A DNA stretch of 64,000 nucleotides from positions 9,622,501 through 9,686,500 of the forward strand of contig NC_063156.1 in NCBI RefSeq assembly GCF_020921035.1, in the 5' to 3' direction. Shown in pieces: positions 24,317 through 35,972 of this stretch. The notes beneath the pieces are model-generated. The model was not told the DNA's origin. It did not search any database and worked only from the letters and a program-made list of their open reading frames with translations. Both the position numbers and the translations under genes were made by a program. Position 1 is the first letter of the stretch. Every line of letters starts with the position of its first letter. Origin of the DNA: Rhodamnia argentea. Lineage: Eukaryota; Streptophyta; Magnoliopsida; Myrtales; Myrtaceae.

Positions 24317-27300
24317 ATGGATTTCTTGCAATCCCAAGATTTCCAGATTCTCGTGGGTGTTGCGGTGGCTCTCGTCGCCATTGGAGTTGCTGCTGCCTAC
24401 CTCAAATCCACCAAGAAACCAAAAGGTTTGAGCTTTTTTCATTATCATTAGGCTATTTGTCGTTGCAATTTATGGATCTAAGCCGAATGCCAGTTAGTAC
24501 GAGTCGGAAGAGTGAGAGGTGGTGGTGTTGTTGTGGCATTTATCAATTTCCTGTGGCATGGCCTGATAGCTCCTCGAAGTTTGACTGTGAATTTCAATCT
24601 GATGCGTTCGTACATTTGGGATTGTGCCTCCAGTCAGAGCTGGTCATGTGGATCCAGGAAGCAAATGTCTTGTTTTTGGTTTTTCCGTATTTGACTTGTT
24701 CACTTGGTGAATTCCTTGCATTTGGCTTTTCGGGTGCTTTCGCTGGTTTTATTCTCTCAAGTTCTGTTAGGAAGAAGGAATATGAGATTTCACATGGAAA
24801 GAAAATTGGGCCTTTCCGCCGAGAAACACAGAGACTCCTACCTGATTTCACTTAGGAGGGGCTGACCTCGACTACTAAATTTCAGCTAATATTCTATTGA
24901 ATGCCATATGTGTAATTTGTAATGTGAAAGTATTGGTTGTCAAGTTCCTTTGCTTGTCCGAACTATCCTCTAGATTTGTGTGGGAGCTGAAGTGAGTAGC
25001 CTGTGCTTAGGTTCCTGCTCTCCTTGTTAATTTACTCTGCCAATAGCTAGCATTATGACGTAACGTTTCATCTCCTGGTCTGTTGTGTTTCCATTTTGTT
25101 CGTAGAAGCTTGCTCTGCACTCTGCGTAAACTTGAATTACTTGCATTTGTTTGTAGGATGTTTGGATCCTGAAGAATTCAAGCAATTTAAACTTGTCAAG
25201 CGGACACAGCTAAGCCACAATGTGGCAAAGTTCACATTTGAACTTCCGACGCCTTCTTCTGTTCTGGGTCTCCCCATTGGACAGCATATAAGTTGCAGGT
25301 TAGTTGGCTTTTGTCTTTTGTCTTTTGTCCTCTGTTTCTCTTACAAACTTCTTTGCACTATGTGTCGTCGGTCTTTCATGTAACTTGCTTTTGTATGCTA
25401 GCACAATCAAATTGGTTGCGAATGACTGCATAGAGGAATGATGGACGTCTGCTAATAGTGTATAATATATGTGATGAAAAATATATATGTGATGAATCTA
25501 TTGTAGAAGGCCTCTTAGAGATACTATTATTGTAATTTTTGGTAAAGAATTAGTTTGCTTGAACAAAATTGTAAGGTGTAAATAAATCATACAAATGCAA
25601 CAAGCCAACATAAAAACTGGCTCTATCTTTTATTAGTTGCCATGCTTGCTCTCTAATAAGTAATGCTATTTGCAGGGGCAAGGATAGCCAAGGTGAGGAG
25701 GTTATCAAACCCTATACCCCAACTACCTTAGACTCTGATGTTGGACACTTTGAGCTGGTCATTAAGGTAGCTATCGGTGTCATTTGATTTCATCCGCAAT
25801 GGTTGTTCCATTCTGAACAGCATTCTTCTTTGGCTGATTCCTGTATCAGATGTACCCCCTAGGAAGGATGTCACACCATTTCCGTGAGATGCGCGAGGGT
25901 GATTGTCTCTCTGTAAAGGGACCAAAGGTAGTCTTTTTCTTTGCTTGTCAACATAAAAAAAATGCCAGTAGCACTGTTCTTGTTACTGAACTTGGGACTT
26001 GTATGAGGCTGCATTTTTCTGATTGTCTACCACATCTTATTTAGACTTGATTATCAATCTAGACTGCTGGACCTATTATGCAAAATTAGATTCTCTATCT
26101 TTAGTGATAAGAGGAACATAAATTCAGCCTTTATGTTTGATTATTGCCTCTCTCTTATTTCTGATACATATGTTGTGTTGTAGTTTCTTTTTGACGTGGG
26201 GAGATTCTTATCTGGCGCTTTACATTGTAATTTCTTATAGGTGGTCTCTTTGTACTAAAATATGTTTGAACCTTTAAAAGATTGACATCTAATGTGGCTT
26301 TGTTAAATTAGTGATATATATGTCCCTTTGTCGGAACTCCTGGCCTGGATGTTTAAACTTTCTTCTATCTTTTCTTAATTAAGTTGTCATCTCACTAGAT
26401 TACAGTTTAAATTAGGTAACACTGATTATTTATGCTAGAGAGTATACGTTCTTGAGTTTCTCTAGGCTATAGAACAATCTAACAAGTATTTGAAAAATCG
26501 ACTTTGTATTAATCATACAATTATGTGTTTTCCTAATCAACTTTCATTTGTCATTTCGATTTCTTGTATAATATGTTAGGCACTTTCTTGTGTGCCACCA
26601 CTTTCATGCTATGCATTTGAATACTGGAAACCGCTGCATCTGATTGCAAGTTGTGCAATAGCTGCAAAATCTCCTTTTTACTTCTCCGTGGCCTAATGCC
26701 CTGGCTGAAGCTTCGATTTTCTGATTTGTAGCTTTGTCCTTTTGTGCTTCTATAACTTTGCAAACTCCCCACTGGTCTGGCGACATTGCTGTGATTTAAC
26801 TGCTCTGCTTTTCTAACTTACTGTACTGGAAGGTGGACCTGCTTGCTGCTCAATCTTGCCCAGTGAGCTGCTATCAAATTTAGCCGCTCCTGCTTATACT
26901 TCTCATGATCAATGGATTAATACATCTGTCACGCACTGAATACTGATTAATTCTGATGGTTTGACTTTGTCATCTGAAGAGAGGGTTACAATTTATCTTT
27001 GCTATTATTCAACCTCTGAAATGTCTAGCTATCTCTGTAGCAGTATTCTCCTCATAAATATTGTTCATTGTGAAATATTGAACTTTGAACTATGTGTCTG
27101 AGATTTTTATTCTTTATACCATAGATGCTTCCTCCCATTCATGTCTTTAAGATTCTCAGAACAACACATGATGTCTATGAGCCCTTCTTGGGTTTTTTCC
27201 AATCAGGGACGTTTCAAGTACCAACCTGGCCAAGTTAGAGCTTTCGGGATGCTTGCTGGAGGCTCTGGCATCACTCCAATGTTCCAGGTCATTTTTCTTG

Positions 27301-28576
27301 GTCGCACTGTGAACTGCTTCACTAGTTTTGCTGCATTGCCATGTAATCTTCCTCCAGTATGATATATTGCCATCGTATGAGGTGCCGTTCACTCCATTCC
27401 TCATTACAGGTTGCTCGGGCAATACTAGAAAACCCAAAAGACAAAACGAAGGTGCACCTTATCTATGCCAATGTGACTTACGAGGACATTCTCTTAAAGG
27501 TAATTGACTATCCCTTCCCGTAAAACTTTTGCTGATATTAAAGTCCCTGAGCTCTTATAAGAATGGCTATTCTGTTTCATGTCCATCGCGCTCTCTCAAG
27601 GGAAATTGTACCGCTGCTCACAAAAGCGAACTAGACTAAAAGCATCAGTGTAAATGCTTGTTCTGTGGAAGTTTGAGAATTTATACCAATGGAAAAAACT
27701 GAAGTAGAATATCTTGGTGGAGATGCGCTGTAATTTACTTCCAATCTAAAGTATATCTGCCCCTTATGATGGGGTGTCAAATATGAAATTATGTGCATAG
27801 CTTCGAACATTGATTTGTGGTAGCTTTCTGATGTCTTAATTACCCAATTCTATTTAATTGCACAATGTGTAAAATTGTGCCCTGGTCTCTTTAATCGCTA
27901 AAATAAAAGCAGTTACTATAGGATCAGTAAATCGTGCTTGGGGTGGCTGAACGAGGATAAAATAGAGACATAAGCTGTTCATATTGGCCTTGATTGAACA
28001 AGAACTAAGAATTTCTCCAAAATTAAATTCTTTGCTTGATGAAATTATCACTTTATTGCAGGAGGAGTTGGATGGCCTTGCTTCTGGCTACCCAGATAGC
28101 TTTAATGTTTACTACGTTCTGAACCAGGTACAAGTTATTTTTCTTTTATGCAATGACGAACTTCTTGAAGCATATGCCTGTGTTTCTCGTTCATGCTGTT
28201 TATGAAATTAAAATTCATCGACCTCAATCTTACTAAGTTCTATTCCTTCGTCCTCAGCCTCCTGAGGGTTGGGATGGCGGTGTCGGATTTGTGTCGAAGG
28301 AAATGATTCAAACCTACTGCCCTGCACCAGGGCCGGGAATTCAGGTTACTATCCGAAGCCTTTTCTCGTGCTTTTGTATCATTTTGGTCCCTAATCTCTT
28401 GTCTTGAGTAATGGAAACCTGCTTAGGATGTCAAAGCAAATAACCGACACTGATCTTTGTGGCCTTAATTACCATATCTGTAGATTTTGAGATGCGGTCC
28501 GCCACCAATGAATAAAGCGATGGCTGCGCACCTTGAGGATCTTGGTTATGCTCCGGAAATGGAGTTCCAGTTCTGA
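24317..28576 (+). CDS. CBR1: NADH-cytochrome b5 reductase 1, ER membrane type
   Basis: FAD enzyme that passes electrons from NADH to cytochrome b5 at the ER for fatty-acid desaturation and sterol synthesis. Nine exons: 24317-24425, 25157-25298, 25676-25766, 25850-25927, 27207-27287, 27410-27499, 28062-28127, 28258-28344 and 28484-28576. All borders are GT-AG and in frame, giving 278 aa against 281 in Arabidopsis CBR1 as I recall it. Residues 10-29 form one membrane helix, with a Lys-rich stop after it. The FAD-binding part has KPYTPTT (95-101), the plant form of RxYTxxS/T, and GRMSHHF. The NADH part has GGSGITPM (158-165) and CGPPPM (252-257). The C-terminus is EMEFQF. Intron 4 is the longest (about 1.28 kb). 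The gene looks intact. The MYB56-like gene upstream is its neighbour in Arabidopsis as well. Confidence 0.96.
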
Positions 28577-28675
28577 TCCTCATCGAGCAATAAACCTTCG
28601 ATCGGACCTGAATTTTCCTTTTCTTCTCCTTTCCGGGGTCGGGAAATGTGCTTTGTGCGATTGTTCTGTTGTCTA

Positions 28676-28681
28676 AATAAA
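28676..28681 (+). terminator. Candidate polyadenylation signal of CBR1
   Basis: A canonical AATAAA lies 100 bases after the CBR1 stop codon, a normal plant 3' UTR distance. Confidence 0.5.
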
Positions 28682-28844
28682 GACTTCATTGTTCATGACT
28701 TCTGAATGGAAACATGGGTTGCAGGCATGCATGTTGTAACTCTGGAGTCAGACTTCCCCGCCATTTTATTAAGCTAACCCTGCAATCTGAGTCTTGTAGC
28801 AAGTGAAATCCCTCAATCTTGCTAGTCATAGTACATTTATTACT

Positions 28845-29018
28845 ATCCTGTGTGGCTCTTGAGAGAGCTTGAGCCCGTCACCTCTCAAACCTACTGGCTA
28901 AGGGATGCGCCCATTCGGCCGTGGACGAAACATCCTGTGTCGCTCTCGAGAGAGCTCGAACCCGTCACCTCTGGAACCTACGGGCTAAGGGAGGCGCCTG
29001 TTCGGCCGTGGACGAAAC
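28845..29018 (-). mobile_element. Two tandem copies (87 bp each) of a tRNA-like SINE head
   Basis: Copies at 28845-28931 and 28932-29018 are about 87 per cent alike by eye. Read on the minus strand each has a B-box-like sequence (GACGGGTTCGAGCTCTC in the second copy) preceded by an A-box-like TTAGCCCGTAGG. This suggests a tRNA-derived element that duplicated in tandem. No tail or target duplication was found. It is not a functional tRNA: no cloverleaf of correct spacing is evident. Confidence 0.4.
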
Positions 29019-30067
29019 CGAACTGACTCCATATGTTTTGACGGTCTCTTCTTTTATATGATAGAGACTGGTGTGTGATGGTTGGTGGCGTAAACAATTT
29101 CATCCACTGAACAGGGATTAAAGGCACCAATATCATAGATTTGACACATTTGAGAGCAAAATCTTCATGAAGCTTCTCCGATCTCCTTTGAAACCGGAGT
29201 TGTTCATTATTGAAACTCGTGGAGAGCGAAATCTCTAAAACATACACGCAGAAAATCTCAAATCTAAGCTAGATCGGGATAGAAATCTCCTAAAAATGAG
29301 AAAGAAAAACTTCTAGATCTAGATTAAATCGGAAGAGAAAAGCTTCCAAATGGACAGAAAGCAAGACAAAAAATAGAAGATTAGGCGCGCACCATTGAAA
29401 GGCAAAGCCGTAGCAACCGATAGAGTTCTCGGTGTATGCTCATTATTGAAGACAGATTCGGTGATCGGCCGTCAATTATGGTATGAAGAAGTTATATTCC
29501 GCTGATTATGATGTGGAGAAGTCATATTTACACTCTTTGAGTGTGTTCCTCATAATCTTGTTCTGATTATTTCTCTTGTTATCCGAAGTTTGTTTTTGTT
29601 TTGAAGTTGTTTGAGATGTATTTTGATTTGTAGTTGAACTACGATTTTTCTCTCTTATATCCGAAGAAGTGAATGAAATGAAATGTTATTTCTGAAAAAA
29701 AAAAAGAAGGGGCCGAGGGGGGGATTAAACGCATTCCAGCGGGTGAACGGGTTGCTCCGCCCGCCCAAGAGATCCGAATGGCAGATGAATGGGCTCAGGC
29801 AATGCCCTAACATGGGAAAGCGCGGGCTCGTAACTTTGGTGCGGACCCGGGCCGGCCCGAACATTTCTACATGAATTTTGGGCAGCCATAGAACAACAGG
29901 GAATGGTGCGAGCCCATCAACATGGACGACCATAGAACAACACAAAAAAAATGGAGTTGGGATTTGCTCTCTCTGACGAAAGCGGGCCTCGTTCCCGGGC
30001 CGGGCTGGCTTGCAGGCCCTCGGAGCCCGCGATACGGCCCGAATGCTGAAGAGTGCGAACGAACAGA
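29019..30067. other. Intergenic DNA before CS26
   Basis: No gene is supported. The open frames here, including the minus-strand ones at 29655-30199, run through an A-run and GC-rich segments and show no domain. The CS26 promoter should lie in the last few hundred bases. Confidence 0.4.
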
Positions 30068-30078
30068 AATATAAAAAA
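30068..30078 (+). promoter_or_regulatory. Candidate TATA box of CS26
   Basis: ATATAAAAAAA lies about 60 bases before the ATG at 30133. That gives a leader of about 30 bases and argues against the longer in-frame start at 30010, which would lie upstream of it. Motif and spacing only. Confidence 0.4.
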
Positions 30079-30132
30079 ACGAAAACCCATCTATATCCAT
30101 CGTCTTCTTCGGACTCTCGTAGAGCTCTGAAA

Positions 30133-33100
30133 ATGGCGGCATCAGCATCCACGCTTCACCTCCTCCCTTCTCTTCCTCCATTTGGCGCTTCCACTGCACG
30201 GCCTCAGCGGCGTCATCTCGTGTCCTTCAAGACTTCGCGCGTCTCTCCAGTGAATGCATTTTCCTCCTCCTCCTCCTCCTCCTCCTCCTCCTCCGGCTCC
30301 TTCGGTGGAAGGAGACTCGGTCCCATCGTCCTCACTAGAGCTGCTACTCCACTTTGCACGAGGCACCAGCAAGAAGAAGATGAGGAGGAAGTTGAAATTA
30401 ACGAGGACGAGGAAGTAGAAGAAATCGAACATGAAGACTATGAAGAAGAAGAGGACGACGAGCAAGACCTGCAAGCTGTCAACATAGCCGAAGATGTTAC
30501 ACAGGTTTTAGTGCTCTCCTTCGTGGCAGTGATTCTACTCCCTATCTCTCTATCTCTCTCTGTTTTTTATGATTGTTGAAATGGTGTCCATCTTGGAAAG
30601 ATAAACCGTGCTGGGCGATGCTTGTTTCCCTTGTTTAGCTCCTGTTAGGTTGCTTGGAAAGTAGAAAATGGTGCTCAAGCCATGGACAAATAGGCGGAAC
30701 ATAGTGGAAATCAAGAAAATTTTGGTCTTTCTTTCTTGGTTTTTGTTCACAAATGTAGGAATGCTCTTGTAATACTCACCTTGACACGAATTTGGTTCTA
30801 ATGCTGTGTTTGTCACATATTTCTAGTATGCTGCGCATTAATATGGGCCATATTGTCGTCAACTCCTGAATGCAGTGCACGAGGTTTGACATTTTAGGAT
30901 GCGACACTCTTTTAGATCCAATTTACTGGCTGGTTCCTTGTTGTCGCAACGCAATGCCAGTTGAGAGCTGTTTTTACATGAAACTATCCATTTTCCCAAG
31001 CATTATTTTGTGGCAATGATGGCTTGTAAGCCCTTGTCCTACAAATGAGTGAGTTTTCGACTGTTTCCATGATGTTGCTTTATGGAGTATTTAGCGGTTT
31101 GTGTTTAAACCTTTTTATTTTGCCAAATGGATGTAGTTGATTGGGAGAACGCCAATGGTATATCTCAACAAGGTCACGAAAGGCTGTGTGGCTAATATTG
31201 CTGCTAAACTTGAATCTATGGAACCATGCCGAAGCGTTAAAGATAGGTAATTTTCCTTTTTAGCTCTGTACTCGGGTTGGTAATTTTATATTGCTTGGTG
31301 CTATTAAATGAATATCAACTCTTGCACTGGTAATATTTTCCCTATGAAGTGGCTGTGGGTTGATAATTTCTTTGACAGCAGCGCCCTTTAGTAGAAGCTA
31401 GTCAATTAGTTCGTTGGTTTTACATGTAACAAAAAATGTTTTTGAATTTAGTTTATTGGATTGTTCACTTATACTGTACCATCGATGTTGATGTTGCAGG
31501 ATCGCTTATAGCATGATAACTGATGCAGAAGAGAGAGGATTAATCTCACCCGGAAAGGTTTGGTATCTGCTTTTGTTGCTTTAGTAAAAAAAGAGTATCA
31601 CTTCGCACGTAATGCTGTCCCATAGTCTGCTTTCTAATGAAATGCTTGTTTTGAGTGTTACACATGGACATGACATGTTTGTTTCATTTTCCATTATGCA
31701 GAGCATACTGGTTGAACCGACCACTGGAAATACAGGACTTGGCATTGCTTTTGTCGCTTCTGTCAAGGGATACAAAGTAATTGTCACCATGCCTGCATCA
31801 ATTAATGTTGAAAGGAGAATACTATTACGTGCTTTTGGTGCTGATATTGTTTTGACTGACCCTGAGAGAGGCCTGCAAGGTGCTGTTGACAAAGCTGAAG
31901 AAATTGCCCTTAGGATGCCAAACGCTTACATGTTTCAACAGTTTGATAATCAGGCGAATGCAAAGGTTATTGGCAGCATTTTTTTGTGAAAATTTCTGAG
32001 TCTTCTGATTTTCTTCTCTACCATTTCACTTTTGTTCCTCTTGATGTTCAAGTAAAACTAATCCATCATAAAGTGTCTTGACTTCTGTGAATTACAGATA
32101 CATTTCGAAACCACAGGACCAGAAATATGGGAGGACACAATGGGTAATGTTGACATACTCGTTGCTGGAATTGGAACCGGTGGTACGGTTACGGGTACTG
32201 GGCGTTACTTGAAAATGATGAACAGAAACATTAAGGTTCGTCAACTTCAAATGTGAAATTCCTCTGTTGTTTCTTGTGGCAATTTCTTCTTCAGTCTTTG
32301 TTGGAATTATGTTCCTTGGTGAGAATGTGACATGTCATTAATACCTGCAAATATGAGGAAAACTAGTGCCGGGTGGATGGGCCAAATTGAGAGAAATGGT
32401 TGGCATGACAATTAAGTGTTTAAGTACCTTAGGAGGGTGTAAATTGTAGGCTTCAGTGCATGGTAAACAGGTGACTATTAGTGATACGATTTCTCTTTAG
32501 GCACTTATTCTGAGGCACTGTACTACTATATTGATAATTCGTCTCACCTCATTGTGTAAGTTCTTTAGGGTGCTATAGGTTTTCTTGACGACTGACTCTT
32601 CTCTGAATGTTGCAGCCTTCTCAACGGTTCTCTCTTGAATAATTATGTAAACTTCCTGTTGTACTCAATTGATAGGTAATTGGTGTGGAGCCTGCAGAGA
32701 GGAGCGTAATATCAGGGGAAAATTCAGGTCAAACCATTGTCCATGGCTTGTATTCCTCTTTGTCGAATGTCTGCTTCATTCACTTTTACAAATCTTCTTG
32801 TAGGATACGTCCCTAGCATCTTGGATGTTAAATTGCTTGACGAGGTTGTTAAGGTAATAGCTCTATCTTCAAAACATAAAGAATGGTAGAGAACACTTTT
32901 ATCTTGTGACATTATCATGTGGTATTACCGCACCAGTCAAGTATTGCCATTTTGTACATTGAACGACAGTAAATGCAGATGCCCATTAAACAAGAGCGCT
33001 TAATTGGTTGGGTTACATGTTATACTTTCTCCTACTGTCACCCACAATTTGCCAGCAAAAAGCTATTCAAGAAAAGATTTACCTTCGTTTATGCTTTACA

Positions 33101-34068
33101 TGTGCAAATGAATTTGCAGAATGGGTCTTCAGGAATTTGCAAGTACCAAATTGTTGTGATCACCCAATTGGAGTCTCAATTCTTTTTCTCTGTAGTATGT
33201 CTTTCTTCTAAGATAACTTAATTCCTCATCATCCATAAGCTTTGAACCAATCAATGAAAATGAGTAACTTTGATTGTTGCTTTTGCTTGCAACAACATCA
33301 ACCAGTGATCTTTCCCATTAGGGTGGTTCATTTACATGGATATTTTTAGACCATTAGTCTCTAATTTAGCTCTGAATCCTCTGCCATGTGTCCCTTTATC
33401 ATGGACTTTGACACCACACATTAGTGGGCAGCAACATTTTTGTTCGCTTCTCACTGGGTTGAAACCACATGGTTGCTTTTCAGGATGCCCTTATTTATGC
33501 TTATTTCAGCATGCCTTATTTTTGTCTTTGACACCACACCTTGGCGTGCGGCAATATTTCTGTTCATTTCTCACTGGTTGAAACCCACACATTTGCTTTT
33601 CCGGATGCCCTTATTTATGCTTATTTCAGGATCCCCTTGTTTTTGTCTGACCCTCCTGATTCATCCTGTGTGGGGACCAGTTGTGGAGAATACTCTTATA
33701 TAAGTGGAGTTTGTCTTATTGCTTTCAAAACTCAAACTATTCCTGCTCATACATGTCTGATTTGTTCTTGCTTACTTGAAGTACTCTACAATTTTAACAT
33801 CTAGGTGTTACATGTCATAAAAATTAAGAATAAAAATTCAAATTCAAGGGTGGTTCTAGTCCTTGGCAACAGTTTGATAGGTTTATCATATCTAATTGCC
33901 AAGTAAAGGTCCATGGTGGATCTAACCTTCCGTGTGGAGATTGACGGTTGATCAATTCATGGCACCACATTTAGATTTGGCTCTAGCTATTGGTTTTGAT
34001 CAGTAGACCAAGACAAATCTAGTTGCCTGCGAACAAAGGACTAGCAATCAGAGCTATGGCCTGACTTT

Positions 34069-34110
<42 letters not shown>

Positions 34111-35972
34111 ATAGCATTTTTTTTCTCTCCTTTTCCTATCAATATCGAGCTTCTTTTGGTTATGTGTACATCATGCATCCGAGATCTTATTCTTTTGGAG
34201 AAGTCAATGCCACATTGGCGCTGTATGAGGAACCACATTGGTACCCTGATGGTCACACTAATTGAGTCCTATTGGTGGAGTAGAATGGAAATGCACGTTA
34301 GATATTCATGGTAAAATTTTGACAGTTCTTAAAATTCGGGAATACTTTGAAAAATCTTCAATCGGGCTTTTAAGTAATTAGGCCATCGTATACTACTTCA
34401 TCGCTATTCGCTAGTTAATTCTAGGCAGTACGAAAATCTCTAAGCTCCATCTTGTGGGTTGGTTACTGCTTTTCATTGTTGTAATGCCTCTCAGTGGGAT
34501 TATTGTGTCTTGCCTGTTATTTTCTTTCTACTCTTGGTTGTAAACTTAACTTCCATGATGTTACAGGTTACCAATGATGAAGCCATCCGAATGGCAAGGA
34601 GGTTAGCTTTGGAAGACGGTTTATTGGTAATCATGGACTTCTTTCCCCTTACTTCACTGCTCATGAACCTAGACCATTATAGGGGAGTGTAATGATAACG
34701 CTGCTTGTTAACCTGCGTAATTTGGAGAAAAGAAAGAAACCAATGGCCTTATTGGCTTTTGGTCCCAGCTCAATAGGCCTTGGGAGTGAGGTTCAGATGG
34801 GTCTAGTCTTAGGCTTTCTTTTCAAAGGGGAGCGTCTGCTCCCAAAACTTGTGGCTGCAAAACTCTCTATGGTAGAAATAGAAAAACAATCCTTGTTTGC
34901 TCTGACAAAGCATTAGAAAAGGGGATGAGTACACTTCTGGTATTGGGCCCTCAAATTTGTTTTTTAGCTGTTGCAATCAAATCTATCTTACTTAATTTAT
35001 GCGATTGGGTTCTCTCATCGCCTATTGGTTGTGCCACCTTAGTCGTGCCAAGCTAGCGAAAGTACAATGGAAGAAAAACAAAGAAAAGAGAGAGAGGGAG
35101 GGAGGGGGGTACACCCCTTCAACCCCCCGGCGAGGACTAGTGACCCTTGATGCTGGAGGTCTTTGGGGTGGCTACCCCTTTCCCAACCCTATCTCTTTTT
35201 AATTTTGCTGATGTTGTATGCTACATCATCTGCACCTGGCAATTTCATGGCTACATCAATTTCGCAACATCTGCAAAATTGATGGAATGTGATGTAAGGA
35301 GCAGTTGCAGGTAGAGGACTTAATTGCACCAAAAAGAAGGAAAAAACATTTTGGGGACCGAGTTACACATTTGATAAGAATTAGGAGACCAAAACTGTAC
35401 CTAACCAAAATCCATGCAAATGCACTCCATTGGTGCTAAAGCTTTTCCCTGTTGCTGAACTTAAGTTCACCATTGTACAAGATATTATCCATTCTCGGGA
35501 GACATCTTAGAAAATATAGTGTTGTAAAATTTATCATGTATCTTCTAATTGGAGATTAACTTTCACACATTTTATTTTCATCTAGGTTGGCATTTCTTCT
35601 GGAGCTGCTGCAGCTGCTGCCATTAGTTTAGCAAGCAGACCCGAAAACGCAGGAAAACTTATAGCGGTAACTCTTCATTTAGCTTGGTTCTGAATGAGCT
35701 TAACTTTGTCAACTTCATATCTTTTGTAAAGATTGTATTAACAGAAGAAAGGTAGCGGGAGCACACGGTGCCTTAGTTTTATTCTTTCAAAAGAAATCAT
35801 CTTCTATGGTGTAAAAGGAAATGGAAATTTTGTTCTTTTACGGCGGGGATGGTGTGGGAGCTATTGAAGTTTGTGTGGTCCCACAATGCAGGTAATTTTT
35901 CCAAGTTTTGGAGAGAGGTACATCCCTACTGTTCTGTTCAATTCTATCCACGAGGAAGTTCGAAAATTGTGA
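30133..35972 (+). CDS. CS26: Plastid cysteine synthase-like enzyme, S-sulfocysteine synthase type
   Basis: PLP enzyme of the O-acetylserine (thiol) lyase family. The best fit is CS26, which makes S-sulfocysteine from O-acetylserine and thiosulfate in chloroplasts. Ten exons: 30133-30504, 31137-31246, 31500-31557, 31702-31965, 32098-32235, 32676-32727, 32804-32853, 34567-34626, 35586-35666 and 35892-35972; all GT-AG, 421 aa. Residues 1 to about 75 look like a transit peptide, with an 11-Ser run (44-54) from a TCC repeat. Residues 81-112 are almost all Glu/Asp. The catalytic part has SVKDR with the PLP lysine K159, PTTGNTG (186-192; most O-acetylserine lyases have TSGNTG), GIGTGGT (292-298) and GISSGA (370-375). 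After the ISG motif the chain runs [19 protein letters not shown]. It lacks the short PGPHKIQGIGAG-type loop of cytosolic O-acetylserine lyases, as in Arabidopsis CS26. Intron 7 is 1.7 kb and repeat-bearing. Confidence 0.93.
30261..30297 (+). repeat. (TCC)n coding microsatellite in CS26 exon 1
   Basis: In-frame TCC repeat encoding the Ser run at residues 44-54 of the transit peptide region. Length changes in whole codons would be tolerated. Confidence 0.9.
33407..33646. repeat. 120-bp tandem duplication in CS26 intron 7
   Basis: Two head-to-tail copies (33407-33526 and 33527-33646), each opening 'tttgacaccacac' and containing 'ggatgcccttatttatgctt'. They differ at scattered positions and by small shifts. 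It lies well inside the intron and away from splice sites. A (CT)n run follows at 34074-34110 in the same intron. Confidence 0.8.

Noticed and set aside
30010..30132. Upstream in-frame start of CS26 at 30010
   Set aside because: It lies before the candidate TATA box, adds a basic non-transit-like stretch, and the start at 30133 gives a typical plastid signal opening.
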